The notes under the pieces were generated by a model. It was not told the origin of the DNA and made no database searches. It saw nothing but the letters and a program-made list of their open reading frames with translations. Made by a program: the position numbers and the translations under genes. Shown piece after piece: positions 1 to 8,843 of a DNA stretch of 64,000 nt. Position 1 is the first letter of the stretch. Every line of letters starts with the position of its first letter. Origin of the DNA: Treponema sp. (lineage in GTDB: Bacteria > Spirochaetota > Spirochaetia > Treponematales > Treponemataceae). The stretch is from positions 1 through 64,000 of the forward strand of contig JAEESZ010000003.1 in the NCBI GenBank assembly GCA_016286535.1, written 5' to 3'.

Positions 1-900
1 TTCGCGGCTGATTACCGTTTTACTCTGATTTCCAAACTCAAAATGTTTATGCTCTATGATTCTGGTGTAAGGCACTTCGTATTCAGTGTAATTTACAACG
101 GCGTTTCCCTGAAAGTTATCTGTATCCAGGATTTCTGTTTCAAAGCGAACTGAACGGTATTCAAGGGGGCCGAACTTGTAATCATAATAGCGGTCAACTG
201 GTCCGGTAAAAATGATTTTTTCTGCAAGGGAATCAAGTTCTGCACGGTTTTCAAAATAATCACAATTAAGGCGAAGGTCTGAACCTGCGAGCATCTTTTC
301 TATAATCTGTGTATAGCCGCCAATTGGGATTCCCTGATACAAATCATTGAAGTAGTTGTTGTCGTAGGTAAAGCGGACCGGAAGTCGCTTGATAATAAAA
401 GGAGGAAGCTCGGTAGCCTTCATGCCCCACTGTTTTTCGGTATAGCCTTTTACAAGTTTTTCGTAGATTGTTTTTCCTACAAGTTTTATAGCCTGCTCTT
501 CAAGATTCTTTGGCTCTTCAATCTGAACTCCGGCCAGTTCTTCTGCAATTTTTGCCTTTGCCTGGTCCGGCGTAAAAACCTCCGGCCAAAGCTTAGAGAA
601 GGTATTCATATTGAAAGGCAGATTGTAAGTTTCATTCTTGTAGCGGGCAACCGGCGAGTTTGTATAGCGGTTGAAGTCTGCAAAAGAATTTACATAGTCC
701 CAGATTTCTTTATCGCTGGTATGAAAAATGTGTGCCCCGTACTTATGAACGTTTATACCTTCGATATTCTCGGTATAAATGTTCCCCCCAATATGAGGCC
801 TTTTATCTATAACAAGGCATTTTTTTCCTTTTTTACAAGCTTCGTATGCAAAAGTGGCACCAAAAAGCCCGGCACCAACAACTAAGTAATCGTATTTCAT
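1..900 (-). CDS. glf: UDP-galactopyranose mutase (3' end outside window)
   Basis: Converts UDP-galactopyranose to UDP-galactofuranose using reduced FAD in the cytoplasm, supplying galactofuranose for surface glycans. Translating the minus strand from the ATG at 900 gives an FAD-binding start with the GAGLFG nucleotide-binding loop near residue 8, then IDKRPHIGGN and KYGAHIFHT, all typical of this family. The reading frame is open for 300 codons to the window edge; the family is about 370 residues, so roughly the last 70 are missing. There is no Shine-Dalgarno before the ATG; a TATCTT hexamer lies six bases upstream. It opens the glycosyltransferase locus to its right, which fits a role in building that glycan. 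Family assignment is firm. Confidence 0.95.
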   Translation of the reverse strand, partial: MKYDYLVVGAGLFGATFAYEACKKGKKCLVIDKRPHIGGNIYTENIEGINVHKYGAHIFHTSDKEIWDYVNSFADFNRYTNSPVARYKNETYNLPFNMNTFSKLWPEVFTPDQAKAKIAEELAGVQIEEPKNLEEQAIKLVGKTIYEKLVKGYTEKQWGMKATELPPFIIKRLPVRFTYDNNYFNDLYQGIPIGGYTQIIEKMLAGSDLRLNCDYFENRAELDSLAEKIIFTGPVDRYYDYKFGPLEYRSVRFETEILDTDNFQGNAVVNYTEYEVPYTRIIEHKHFEFGNQSKTVISRE

Positions 901-1043
901 AAAAAAAAGATAACACTTAAGAGAAAGAAAATCTACATCATTAAAGGAAAGGAGAAATTTGCGAGCAGTTTTTAAAGCGCCAGAAAAGGACTCTTCAATG
1001 TTTTTTTATTGCTAAAATTTTCTTTGGGATTTAAACTTAACTT

Positions 1044-2234
1044 ATGAAAAACTTAAACTTATCTCTTATCTTATTTTCTGCACTTATAATTTTTGCAGGC
1101 TGTAATTCTTCAAAAAACATATCTGACTCCAGCTCTGGCGCTGTAACTTCCCCGGAGGCCGCAAAAAATCTTACTCCAGCCGCTTCTAAAAGCGAAAAAT
1201 TCCGCCAGCCGGGGACAAATTCCTTTACCCTCATTGCCATTCCGGACACTCAGGGCTATGTAGATTTTTTTGCCCAGACTGAACATAAAAAATCCTTTCC
1301 CTGCAACCAGTATTTAATGAATAACAGACAGATGGCTTTTATTGCACAGAACTCTGTAAAAAATGGAGGCGATTTTGCCTGCGCCATTCACCTTGGAGAT
1401 TTTGTAAACGAAGGTTCCTGGTTTAAATACGAATGGAAAAAGGCTGACGAAGCTCTTTCTTACTTGGACGGCCAGATTCCTTTAATTTCTGTTATTGGTA
1501 ACCACGATTACGATAATCACTATAAGATGATTGCAGGCAGGGCCGACTGGCTTAAGGGCTCTAAGATGTTCAACAAGTACTTTGGAGCCAACTCAAAATA
1601 TTATAAAGATAAAGAATGGTACGGAGGCTCTTCAGAAAACGGGCTTAACAACTGGATTATTTTTGAAGGTGCCGGCCGCCAGTTCCTGGTTATCGGTTTT
1701 GAAGTTGAACCTTCTGCCGCAACTCTTGCCTGGGCCCAGTCTGTTATTGATTCTCATCCAGATCTTCCTGTAATTGTTGCAACCCACTCTTACCTTGATG
1801 TTTCCGATGACGAAAGTGGTCAGGGAAGATTTCTTGGCCGCCATTACAGGGAAGACGGACTTGCTCCAAAAGAGATTCACGAAAACTTTATTCTAAAAAA
1901 CAAAAATATTTTTATGGTATTGTGCGCACACGCTTCAAGCGGCGATAACAGCGAAAACAGCAGGATTGACACAAACGAGGCAGGCTACCCTGTTTACACC
2001 CTGCTTTCGGATTTTCAGACCAGAAATCATATAATCGAGGACCGCTACCCTGAATACAAGGGCAAGAAACGCTGGTGTGGAGACGGCTGGCTTCGTCTTA
2101 TGAACTTTGATTTTAACTCAAAGCAGATTCACGTAGAAACCTGGTCTACCGAATACGAAAAATTCGAAACAGATGAAGACAGCGATTTTTATCTTCCTAT
2201 AAGCTGGGACTGGGAAGAAAGGTTCTCAAAATAA
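1044..2234 (+). CDS. Lipoprotein calcineurin-like metallophosphoesterase
   Basis: A predicted outer-sheath or periplasmic lipoprotein of the two-metal calcineurin-like phosphoesterase superfamily. The signal peptide ends in a lipobox FAGC with the lipidated cysteine at residue 20, followed by a Ser/Ala/Pro-rich linker to about residue 60. The metal-site motifs appear in order: PDTQ (Asp68), HLGDF (Asp119), GNHD (152-155), ATHSY (His248) and CAHAS (His296). The substrate is unknown; phosphoesters or nucleotides are possible. It is transcribed towards the glycosyltransferase genes and ends 2 bases from the DUF4422 gene. There is no Shine-Dalgarno; TAAACT lies six bases before the ATG with TTGCTA 17 bases further up, consistent with a leaderless start. 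Confidence 0.88.
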   Translation: MKNLNLSLILFSALIIFAGCNSSKNISDSSSGAVTSPEAAKNLTPAASKSEKFRQPGTNSFTLIAIPDTQGYVDFFAQTEHKKSFPCNQYLMNNRQMAFIAQNSVKNGGDFACAIHLGDFVNEGSWFKYEWKKADEALSYLDGQIPLISVIGNHDYDNHYKMIAGRADWLKGSKMFNKYFGANSKYYKDKEWYGGSSENGLNNWIIFEGAGRQFLVIGFEVEPSAATLAWAQSVIDSHPDLPVIVATHSYLDVSDDESGQGRFLGRHYREDGLAPKEIHENFILKNKNIFMVLCAHASSGDNSENSRIDTNEAGYPVYTLLSDFQTRNHIIEDRYPEYKGKKRWCGDGWLRLMNFDFNSKQIHVETWSTEYEKFETDEDSDFYLPISWDWEERFSK

Positions 2235-2236
2235 AA

Positions 2237-3025
2237 CTAAAAACTCTTTTCGTAGCGCTTACCGGTAAACTTTGCAACAAGGAAAGACTTAATTTTATTA
2301 GGCCAGTTAATATTCTGCATATCTATTACAGGAACTTCTGCATAAGAAAGCTTGTTGGTACGAATCCATACATCTAAAAGACGCTCTGAGATTCGGCCAA
2401 AAAAGCGCTTATGAAAATCTGAATACTGGGAAGAATCTACCCTCTTTTCAACTTCGCCAAGAACGTCAAAAAGCCAGCTGCAGTACTGGTCAAGAAGTTC
2501 CTTTTTCATAATGAACATATTAAAGGCGTGCATTTTCCTTGTATGCTTAAGGCCTTCAAACTCTTTTACATATTCAGGATATTTTTCGCGAAGAACATCC
2601 CCTGTAATATCAAGAGGTTCTATGTACATTGTGTGTTTATAGTGATTGTAAATGGTTTCAATATAGTAATTGCGTTTTTTTGGAAGGATGATGTCTGCGT
2701 TCGAAAGAAGTCCCTCTGCCTGCTCCCCGGTAAGCACTACCTTAAACTTTTCTGCTTCTGTTTTGGGAACTTTTTTACAGGCAGAAAAATAGCGGCGGTA
2801 ATGGCAGAGACCAATGTAGTCTGCATCAAGATTTTTCCATGCCCAGTAAAGGCCGGTAAGCTCGCAGTAGTAAGGATTTTTTGAAGAAATATTATCCCCT
2901 GTATTATCCGGGGTAAAACCTTCTATTGGACTTTTGCCTTCTGCTCCAACGTGAAGAGGAAGATACATGGCATCTTCGGGCATCTGATATTTTTTGTGTG
3001 CTGCAACTAAAAGTTTTATGTTCAT
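2237..3025 (-). CDS. DUF4422 family capsular glycosyltransferase
   Basis: A 262-residue cytoplasmic protein of the DUF4422 family, found in capsule and LPS loci and thought to act as glycosyltransferases. Recognisable parts are the N-terminal KLLVAAHKKY strand and the family signature GLCHYRRYF near residue 95. The donor and acceptor sugars cannot be read from sequence. A strong Shine-Dalgarno (AAGGGGA) precedes the ATG. It is the last gene of the minus-strand glycosyltransferase run, 57 bases after the Caps_synth gene, and converges with the metallophosphoesterase gene with a 2-base gap and no visible terminator. Confidence 0.85.
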   Translation of the reverse strand: MNIKLLVAAHKKYQMPEDAMYLPLHVGAEGKSPIEGFTPDNTGDNISSKNPYYCELTGLYWAWKNLDADYIGLCHYRRYFSACKKVPKTEAEKFKVVLTGEQAEGLLSNADIILPKKRNYYIETIYNHYKHTMYIEPLDITGDVLREKYPEYVKEFEGLKHTRKMHAFNMFIMKKELLDQYCSWLFDVLGEVEKRVDSSQYSDFHKRFFGRISERLLDVWIRTNKLSYAEVPVIDMQNINWPNKIKSFLVAKFTGKRYEKSF

Positions 3026-3082
3026 ATTAAAAGTCCCCTTTGGCTAATGAAAAGAAATTTGTGTAAAAAGGCTTTATCTATT

Positions 3083-4018
3083 TTATATTATAAGCGAATA
3101 AACTGTCTTTTTTCCATTTATTTCAGGACGCCAGTTTTTTCTATATGTAAGTTTGTGGATAAAATTTTCTGATAAAAGTTTCTCCAGTTTATTCTGAGTT
3201 TTAGTATTCAAAGTTTTGTTCATCATCAATGCAAGATCAAATTCTCTCTGATTATTTTCTGTTTGATTTTCAAGCAGTTCTCTAAACTGTTTATTATGCC
3301 TGCAGAAAAGAGACATCATAAAATCATTCATAAAATAATCAACATGAGTATTATATTCTGAAAAGTATTTACAATAATAATGGAATAAAAAATCATACAA
3401 AGGAAAACCTTTCTGATTTGTTCCCTGAAAACTTACATTCCAGCCTTTTGTGCCGTTAAAAAGATATCTGAAATCTTTTTTATGCTCTGAATAAATACCT
3501 GCAGGACAATAATAATTTTTTTCGCAGTATTCCAAAGGAATTTCTTTTGAAAGATAAATTGCTGCATCGGCCCAGGTTCCGCCGTTTTTATACAGAAGAG
3601 CTGCCCGGGCTATATCAGAAAAAAAGGTTTTTGTAATTGAACCATCATCAACTTTTTGCAGAATATAATCCGGAATATCTGCATACTGAGTAATATTTTT
3701 CCGGGTAATAATTAAAACTTTACGACCGGGCATATTCTTCCGAATAGAGTCCAGACATTTTTGAATAACTTCAGGCAAATTATTTTCTCCCTGAAACCAC
3801 ATAAAAAAGACTGGAAGTTCTTCTACCGGCAGAGGCTTTCCTTCATAGGTATAGTCTTTATCTAAAAGTTCCAGACCAATTTGTTCAAGGAAAGGAAGAG
3901 TGCGTTTCTGACGAAAATATCCAGGCCAGCGGCCAGGAGTAAAACATCCCACTTTATAAAAACACTTGGAAAGTATAAGAGAAATATGATTTAATTTTTT
4001 CAGGGTAAGGTAATTCAT
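3083..4018 (-). CDS. Capsular polysaccharide synthesis (Caps_synth) glycosyltransferase
   Basis: A 311-residue protein resembling the Caps_synth / DXD sugar-binding glycosyltransferase families. Motifs visible: MWFQGENNLPEV near residue 92, SDIARAALLYKNGG (about 145-158) and WADAAIYLS (about 160-168), which holds the Asp that normally coordinates the metal-nucleotide sugar. No signal peptide or membrane segment is seen, so it should act on the cytoplasmic face on a lipid-linked acceptor. The Shine-Dalgarno is AGGAAA. It lies 14 bases after the LicD gene and is probably cotranscribed with it. The sugar transferred is unknown. Confidence 0.8.
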   Translation of the reverse strand: MNYLTLKKLNHISLILSKCFYKVGCFTPGRWPGYFRQKRTLPFLEQIGLELLDKDYTYEGKPLPVEELPVFFMWFQGENNLPEVIQKCLDSIRKNMPGRKVLIITRKNITQYADIPDYILQKVDDGSITKTFFSDIARAALLYKNGGTWADAAIYLSKEIPLEYCEKNYYCPAGIYSEHKKDFRYLFNGTKGWNVSFQGTNQKGFPLYDFLFHYYCKYFSEYNTHVDYFMNDFMMSLFCRHNKQFRELLENQTENNQREFDLALMMNKTLNTKTQNKLEKLLSENFIHKLTYRKNWRPEINGKKTVYSLII

Positions 4019-4032
4019 ATGTTTTCCTGCAA

Positions 4033-4842
4033 TTATAATTGATATGCCAGCATTTCGTGATTTATGCGTTTTTCTTCAGGAGGAAGCTGCATAAAGTCCC
4101 CATATATAGAAGTAAGGTAAACTTCTGGTTTTGCAGGGGCCAGGAACTCATAACCTTCAAACAAGACTTTTGAAGGAGGAAATAAAGAATCCTTTGGTAT
4201 AGCTTCCCTGATCTTATACCCCCAGACTGTACAGCCTACAATTGTTGATTTTTCGTAATCGTACTTGCGGCAGATTCTGTCGTGTTTATTAAAAAGTCTT
4301 TTCTGGCCCATCAATTTTAAAAATGGCAGTACCAGTGCTTTTCCAATTTTCTTTTTTACATCTGTAACTTTAGAAAGGTCATCTGAATAGGTAAAGCAGA
4401 GTTTTTTCCAGAAAAGTTTACGGGTGCAAAAGAGTTTATTTATAAAGCGGCTGTTAGAAAAACCATCAATCGGAAAAACATCTACCCATATACCAGTACA
4501 TTTTTCTTCGAGTTTTGTTTTTTCAATTACCTTTGTTCTGTTATCAATAACCTTTACAAAGGGATAATCTGCTACAAGTTTGGTGTCGCGGTAAAAACTT
4601 GTGTCGTATTCCGGTGCAATAGGATTATAGCCGGTTAAAGAAACAAACTTTTCAAAATCTGGACGAGGCATAAAAACGTCAATGTCATCATCCCAGGGAA
4701 TAAAGCCCTTGTGACGGATTGCCCCCAGCAAAGTTCCTCCGCAGAGAAAATATGTAAGATTGTTTTCGCGGCAATATTTGTCGAAAGCAATAAGAATATT
4801 TAATTCAGTTTGTTTGATTTCTTGTATATTTAATTGTTTCAT
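4033..4842 (-). CDS. LicD family phosphotransferase
   Basis: LicD proteins transfer phosphocholine or phospho-polyol groups from CDP-activated donors to glycans; the eukaryotic relatives fukutin and FKRP transfer ribitol phosphate. The hallmark GGTLLGAIRHKG (35-46) and the metal-binding DDDID (51-55) are present, and the length of 269 residues is normal. It sits directly downstream of an SDR gene and an IspD/TarI-like cytidylyltransferase gene, so a CDP-linked donor made by those two enzymes is the most economical guess. No choline kinase gene is nearby, which argues mildly against phosphocholine. The ribosome site is GAGG, with the start 12 bases after the SDR stop. Confidence 0.9.
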   Translation of the reverse strand: MKQLNIQEIKQTELNILIAFDKYCRENNLTYFLCGGTLLGAIRHKGFIPWDDDIDVFMPRPDFEKFVSLTGYNPIAPEYDTSFYRDTKLVADYPFVKVIDNRTKVIEKTKLEEKCTGIWVDVFPIDGFSNSRFINKLFCTRKLFWKKLCFTYSDDLSKVTDVKKKIGKALVLPFLKLMGQKRLFNKHDRICRKYDYEKSTIVGCTVWGYKIREAIPKDSLFPPSKVLFEGYEFLAPAKPEVYLTSIYGDFMQLPPEEKRINHEMLAYQL

Positions 4843-4854
4843 ATAACCTCGTTA

Positions 4855-5934
4855 TTATCGATTTAAATCCTTTAATATAGAAATTGTTTCTTTTAATCCA
4901 TCTTCGATTGTGAGTTTTGCATTCCAGCCTAACTTCTGCAGTTTAGCAGAATCCAGAATAGCTTTTGTTGCTTTTGAAAAACCTGTTTTTTCAATTTCAG
5001 AAGGTAATTCAAAAACAACAGATGTATTATTCGCCTTTGCAATAAGTTGGGCAAGATCCCTTAGGGTAATATCAGAGGCTTTGTCAGAAACATTATAAGC
5101 TTCTCCCCTTTCTCCATAAAAGAGGCAATAAAAAATAGAAGAAACAGCATCATATACATCGAGGTAGGAGAAAAACTGTTTTCCTTCCGATTTTAATACA
5201 ATATCTTCGCCATTCAATGAATTTTTTATAAATTGAGAAAGTGCTTTTGTATCTGACATAAGCATAGTTGGACCATATATTCTGCAAAAACGGGGAATTA
5301 CAATATCTATGTTATGTTCTTTTATATAAGCCTGACACAAAGCCTCCCCTGCTCTTTTTCCTTCGGGATAACCGGCCCGTAAAGTGTTGCAGTTTATATA
5401 ACCGCAATAGTCTTCTTTAAAAGCGCCCACATCTCCCCGGTTTTCACCATAGATTTCTACGGACGAAGCATAAATAAATCTTTTATTATTATGACTACGG
5501 GCAAAATCCAGCAGATTTTTTGTTCCTTCAATATTTGCAAGTATGGTATCAACAGGCTTTGTAGCATAATCTACTGGATGAGTATTGCTGGCAAGATGAA
5601 TTATGTAATCAACATTTTTACATTCGCTATCAATAACAATTGTGTTTAACACATCCTGCTCAATCAGTTTAAGATTCTTATTGTCTTTATATGCAGAAAA
5701 TCTTTTTTGCAGCTTTGACAGATTTCTTCCCAAGGCAAAAATCTTAAAACTTATGCCAGTCTGCTTTTGCAGGAACATAAGACTGTCAATTAAACAGGAA
5801 CCTATAAGCCCTGAACTACCTGCAATTACAAAACTTTTATCCTGTAATTCTTTCCAGGGAAGATTGTCTGAAAGGATAGTCTCGAGCGATATTAAATATT
5901 TTGAATTGCAGAGAAGTTCTTTGCTATCGGTCAT
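4855..5934 (-). CDS. Extended SDR NAD-dependent epimerase/dehydratase
   Basis: A 359-residue Rossmann-fold enzyme of the nucleotide-sugar epimerase/dehydratase type. The dinucleotide loop GSSGLIGS lies near residues 39-46, a YASS strand near 155, and the catalytic YxxxK as YPEGK near 190. The reaction is not certain: it resembles UDP-sugar decarboxylases and epimerases, but its position between an IspD-like and a LicD gene suggests it may prepare or modify the CDP-linked substrate. It is not the medium-chain dehydrogenase (TarJ) that normally accompanies ribitol-phosphate cytidylyltransferase. The start overlaps the cytidylyltransferase stop by 4 bases (ATGA), so translation is probably coupled. 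Confidence 0.82.
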   Translation of the reverse strand: MTDSKELLCNSKYLISLETILSDNLPWKELQDKSFVIAGSSGLIGSCLIDSLMFLQKQTGISFKIFALGRNLSKLQKRFSAYKDNKNLKLIEQDVLNTIVIDSECKNVDYIIHLASNTHPVDYATKPVDTILANIEGTKNLLDFARSHNNKRFIYASSVEIYGENRGDVGAFKEDYCGYINCNTLRAGYPEGKRAGEALCQAYIKEHNIDIVIPRFCRIYGPTMLMSDTKALSQFIKNSLNGEDIVLKSEGKQFFSYLDVYDAVSSIFYCLFYGERGEAYNVSDKASDITLRDLAQLIAKANNTSVVFELPSEIEKTGFSKATKAILDSAKLQKLGWNAKLTIEDGLKETISILKDLNR

Positions 5935-6653
5935 TTTAGCCAGTTATCCTTATCAGATTTTAAATAAGCTTTAAATAACTCCAAATCATCTTTTGTGGTT
6001 AATTTGATATTTTTGTCTGAGCCACAGGCAAAGTGAAGTTTCTCGCCTAAATCGACCATCATTGTATTTGTATATGAAGAACCATAAATTCCTATTTTTT
6101 CTTCAAAGGCTTTTTTGTAACCCCATAACAATTTTTCAAAAGAATATGCCTGAGGTGTGGAAACCCTGCGAATTGTTTCTCTTTTTACATATTTTGTGGT
6201 AGTGTTTTCATCATTTTCGTCTACAATAAAAATCTGTTCATTATATGGCATAGATGTAACTGCATTACCATATTTTTGAGCAGTTTTAATGACATCTGTA
6301 AGAACCTCACCATCAACAAGAGGACGAATTCCATCATGAATAATAACTATATCAGATGGCTGGCATTTTCCTTCCAGTGAAAAAACTCCGTTTCTTATTG
6401 ATTCCTGGCCGGTTTCTCCTCCAGAAACAATATTTGTAAGTTTTGTAATTCCAAACTGTTTAGCATAGGCACTAACAACATCATGCCAGCCATCAATACA
6501 AACTACAGTAATCTCATCGACTAAAGGGTGCTTCTGAAAACCTTCCAGGGTATAAATCAAAACAGGTTTATCATAAACATTAATAAACTGTTTAGGGATA
6601 TCCTGTCCCATTCTATGCCCGCTTCCACCGGCTATAATTATTGCATGTGTCAT
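5931..6653 (-). CDS. IspD/TarI-like cytidylyltransferase
   Basis: Couples CTP with a sugar- or polyol-phosphate. The IIAGGSGHRMG loop (5-15) followed by PKQF is the nucleotidyltransferase signature, and HDGIRP (about residue 107) carries the usual metal-binding Asp. At 240 residues it has the normal IspD/TarI length. The IspD reaction of isoprenoid synthesis is possible, but the setting (4-base overlap with an SDR, LicD next, glycosyltransferases all around) points to ribitol-5-phosphate or a similar surface-glycan precursor, so no ispD symbol is given. The ribosome site is AGGAG. Confidence 0.85.
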   Translation of the reverse strand: MTHAIIIAGGSGHRMGQDIPKQFINVYDKPVLIYTLEGFQKHPLVDEITVVCIDGWHDVVSAYAKQFGITKLTNIVSGGETGQESIRNGVFSLEGKCQPSDIVIIHDGIRPLVDGEVLTDVIKTAQKYGNAVTSMPYNEQIFIVDENDENTTTKYVKRETIRRVSTPQAYSFEKLLWGYKKAFEEKIGIYGSSYTNTMMVDLGEKLHFACGSDKNIKLTTKDDLELFKAYLKSDKDNWLK

Positions 6654-6661
6654 ATAAACTC

Positions 6662-7666
6662 CTATTTTAGATAATCTTTCATTGTAAAATTTCTATTCTT
6701 TATTCTTTTTAACATCATGATTATAAACAAGTACAAATTAAAAAACAGAATACTTTTTCCCCTAAGAATAGTTTTTGTAACAGGATTAATTTTCATTTTG
6801 TTTAAAATCTCACACTGGTCCTGCCACAAAGTCCTTAAATTTTTCTGCTTACTTCTAGTTGTATTAAATAACAGATATCTCTTTCTGTCCATTTTCCTAA
6901 ATGAAATCCATTGTTTTATTTCATCATTATCATAAAATTTTAACAACAATTCAGATGAAAAATTAATACAATCTAACACACTTTTTATTTTATAGTCATC
7001 AAACAAAGTTCGTGTAATTGATTTTTTATTTAATACATAGTGATACAAAAACTGAGGAACATAATTTATTTCTTTTGCATGACAATAAATACAATAAGTA
7101 AAATATTCATCTTCACATAAATTCATACCTGAAATAAATTTAAGATTATGTGTTTTTATTATAGATGTTTTTATCAGTTTTACTGTAAGATAAGCTGTAT
7201 TTTCACCTTTTAATTTTGCAATAATTGAATCAAAAGCAGAAGATTTTACACCACAAAAACATTTTAAAATATTTCTGTTAAAATCATGAGTATAATAATC
7301 GCATTCAACAACATCTGCATCATTAGATTTTGCAGAAGTATATAGTGCTTCCAGATAATTCTTTTCGATATAGTCATCACTGTCTACAAATATAAAATAT
7401 TCGCCGCTGGCAGCCTGTAATAAATCATTTCTTCCCTGTGCAATTCCTGTATTTTCTTTGTGTTCCAGGAATTTTACATTATTCTTTATCTGCGGGTATC
7501 TTGAAACAATTTCTTTTGCAAGTTCAAAAGAATTGTCAGGAGTTTTGTCGTTTAACAAGACAACTTCACAGTCATTTATTATGGTGTTTTCAAAAACCGA
7601 AACAAGACAGCGTTCTATATAATCTTCTACATTGTATATTGGAATTAAAACAGAGACTTTATACAT
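6662..7666 (-). CDS. Family 2 glycosyltransferase
   Basis: A GT-A fold inverting transferase with VSVLIPIYNVEDYIERC at the N-terminus, LNDKTPDNS, and the metal/donor motif FVDSDDYIE. A longer frame starting with GTG at 7675 exists, but the ATG at 7666 gives the typical MYKVSVLIP start with AGGTG placed as ribosome site, so I chose the shorter form. The C-terminal third is basic and hydrophobic, as in membrane-associated members. It is closely similar in layout to the GT2 at 8836-9885. The acceptor and sugar are unknown. The coding sequence is visibly more A/T-rich than the housekeeping genes later in the window. Confidence 0.88.
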   Translation of the reverse strand: MYKVSVLIPIYNVEDYIERCLVSVFENTIINDCEVVLLNDKTPDNSFELAKEIVSRYPQIKNNVKFLEHKENTGIAQGRNDLLQAASGEYFIFVDSDDYIEKNYLEALYTSAKSNDADVVECDYYTHDFNRNILKCFCGVKSSAFDSIIAKLKGENTAYLTVKLIKTSIIKTHNLKFISGMNLCEDEYFTYCIYCHAKEINYVPQFLYHYVLNKKSITRTLFDDYKIKSVLDCINFSSELLLKFYDNDEIKQWISFRKMDRKRYLLFNTTRSKQKNLRTLWQDQCEILNKMKINPVTKTILRGKSILFFNLYLFIIMMLKRIKNRNFTMKDYLK

Positions 7667-7679
7667 TTTCCACACCTAT

Positions 7680-8666
7680 TCAAGCAAGTTTTTTCAAGAC
7701 CTTTTCTTCCACAGCATAGGCCTCTGGAGGATATTTATTATCAAATGGCCTTTTGATTATTTTCTTTATGAACATCTTAATTCTAAGCTTTAATTGAAAT
7801 GGCAGCTTAAAATCTGTTGTATCAAGAAAGTATCTCCATACCTTTGTAAAAGGAACAAAAGTATCAAGTTTCCAGGGTTTTTGTATGCAGGTAAAATGAA
7901 CAAAAACCGGATTATTGCAGCCAGCTTCTATATCATCAAATTTTGCTCTTTCGATATAATCCCAGTTTGGAACACTTTTTTTATAAGTTTTATGATTCTT
8001 CCAGTAATAAATCCACCAGAAATGTTTCTGTACATTGTAAGAAACCGGCAATGGAAGTATTTTTGAATGGCATACATAATTAATTGCATCCTGATCATGG
8101 AACCAACAGCGTTCAGGATAGTTTGCAACATAATCAAATAACTTTTCTGGAATTTTATTCTCTCGCCAGTAATCAAGATTTATAAGACAAACACCAGAAT
8201 TAAAGTAACCATATTTCATATCGTACTGAAGGCGATTAAAGAATCTTATATCTGAATAATTTGTATCATAAACCATACCTAAGGCATAGTCTGATATATC
8301 TCTTTTAAATAATTCTTCAAAATTACCTGTACAAATAATATCTGAATCAAGATACAAGCATTTATCTATATTTTTATCTAAAAGTTCTGAAATAAAAAAT
8401 CTAAAATAGGCTTCAACCGTAACATGATCTTCCGGACGAATTACCAATTTTGAAGTATCAAGCTTAGACATATCATGGTATTCAATAGTACAAGTTTTTG
8501 CATACTTTTGAATCTTTGCAATATCTTCGCTTGAAAAACCTTTACCAACTATATGAAAAGTAAACTCTTCCTTATTAAAATATAAAATTGATGTAATTAA
8601 TACACATGCCTGCATAATCCATGCTGGAGTTATACATAAGACTATATGTTTTTTGTTGTCATTCAT
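7680..8666 (-). CDS. Family 8 glycosyltransferase
   Basis: A retaining GT8 transferase, the family of LPS galactosyl- and glucosyltransferases. The DxD motif is in CLYLDSDIIC (DSD 107-109), followed by YFNSGVCLINLDYWR (about 153-167) and the HDQDAINYV segment (about 188-196), all standard for GT8. Shine-Dalgarno GGGAG precedes the ATG. Its upstream neighbour is a decayed copy of a sister gene (8711-8843) that matches its first 10 residues, the LDTFVPFTK segment and its last 15 residues. It was therefore once one of a tandem pair. Confidence 0.9.
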   Translation of the reverse strand: MNDNKKHIVLCITPAWIMQACVLITSILYFNKEEFTFHIVGKGFSSEDIAKIQKYAKTCTIEYHDMSKLDTSKLVIRPEDHVTVEAYFRFFISELLDKNIDKCLYLDSDIICTGNFEELFKRDISDYALGMVYDTNYSDIRFFNRLQYDMKYGYFNSGVCLINLDYWRENKIPEKLFDYVANYPERCWFHDQDAINYVCHSKILPLPVSYNVQKHFWWIYYWKNHKTYKKSVPNWDYIERAKFDDIEAGCNNPVFVHFTCIQKPWKLDTFVPFTKVWRYFLDTTDFKLPFQLKLRIKMFIKKIIKRPFDNKYPPEAYAVEEKVLKKLA

Positions 8667-8710
8667 TTTTTAAAACTCCCGCTTAATTGTAGCACAAAAG
8701 AAATTTTAAA

Positions 8711-8843
8711 TCATACAAGTGAACGTAAAAATCCTTCTTCCACAGCATATGCTTCCTGAGGAAAATCTCCTTTGTAAATGGCACAAAGGTATCAAGCATC
8801 CAGTTTGGACTTATAGGACTATATGTTTGTCTTTGTTATTCAT
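8711..8843 (-). pseudogene. Remnant of a second GT8 glycosyltransferase gene
   Basis: Three short stretches collinear with the intact GT8 gene next door survive in 133 bases. First comes an ATG with MNNKDKHIVL followed at once by a stop (intact: MNDNKKHIVL). Next is PNWMLDTFVPFTK (intact: KPWKLDTFVPFTK). Last, in a shifted frame, is PQEAYAVEEGFLRSLV then TGA (intact: PPEAYAVEEKVLKKLA). The bulk of the gene, including the DxD region, is gone through at least two internal deletions. The start overlaps the last 8 bases of the upstream GT2 gene, so the lost gene was probably translationally coupled to it. The sequence differs enough from the intact gene to be a diverged paralogue rather than a recent copy. 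Confidence 0.85.

Noticed and set aside
5931..6653. Housekeeping ispD of isoprenoid synthesis
   Set aside because: The enzyme family fits, but the tight coupling to SDR and LicD genes and the absence of ispF favour a surface-glycan role; not excluded without the rest of the genome.
7667..7675. GTG start of the GT2 gene at 7675
   Set aside because: The ATG at 7666 matches the family start and has AGGTG correctly placed; the GTG would use part of that ribosome site as coding sequence.
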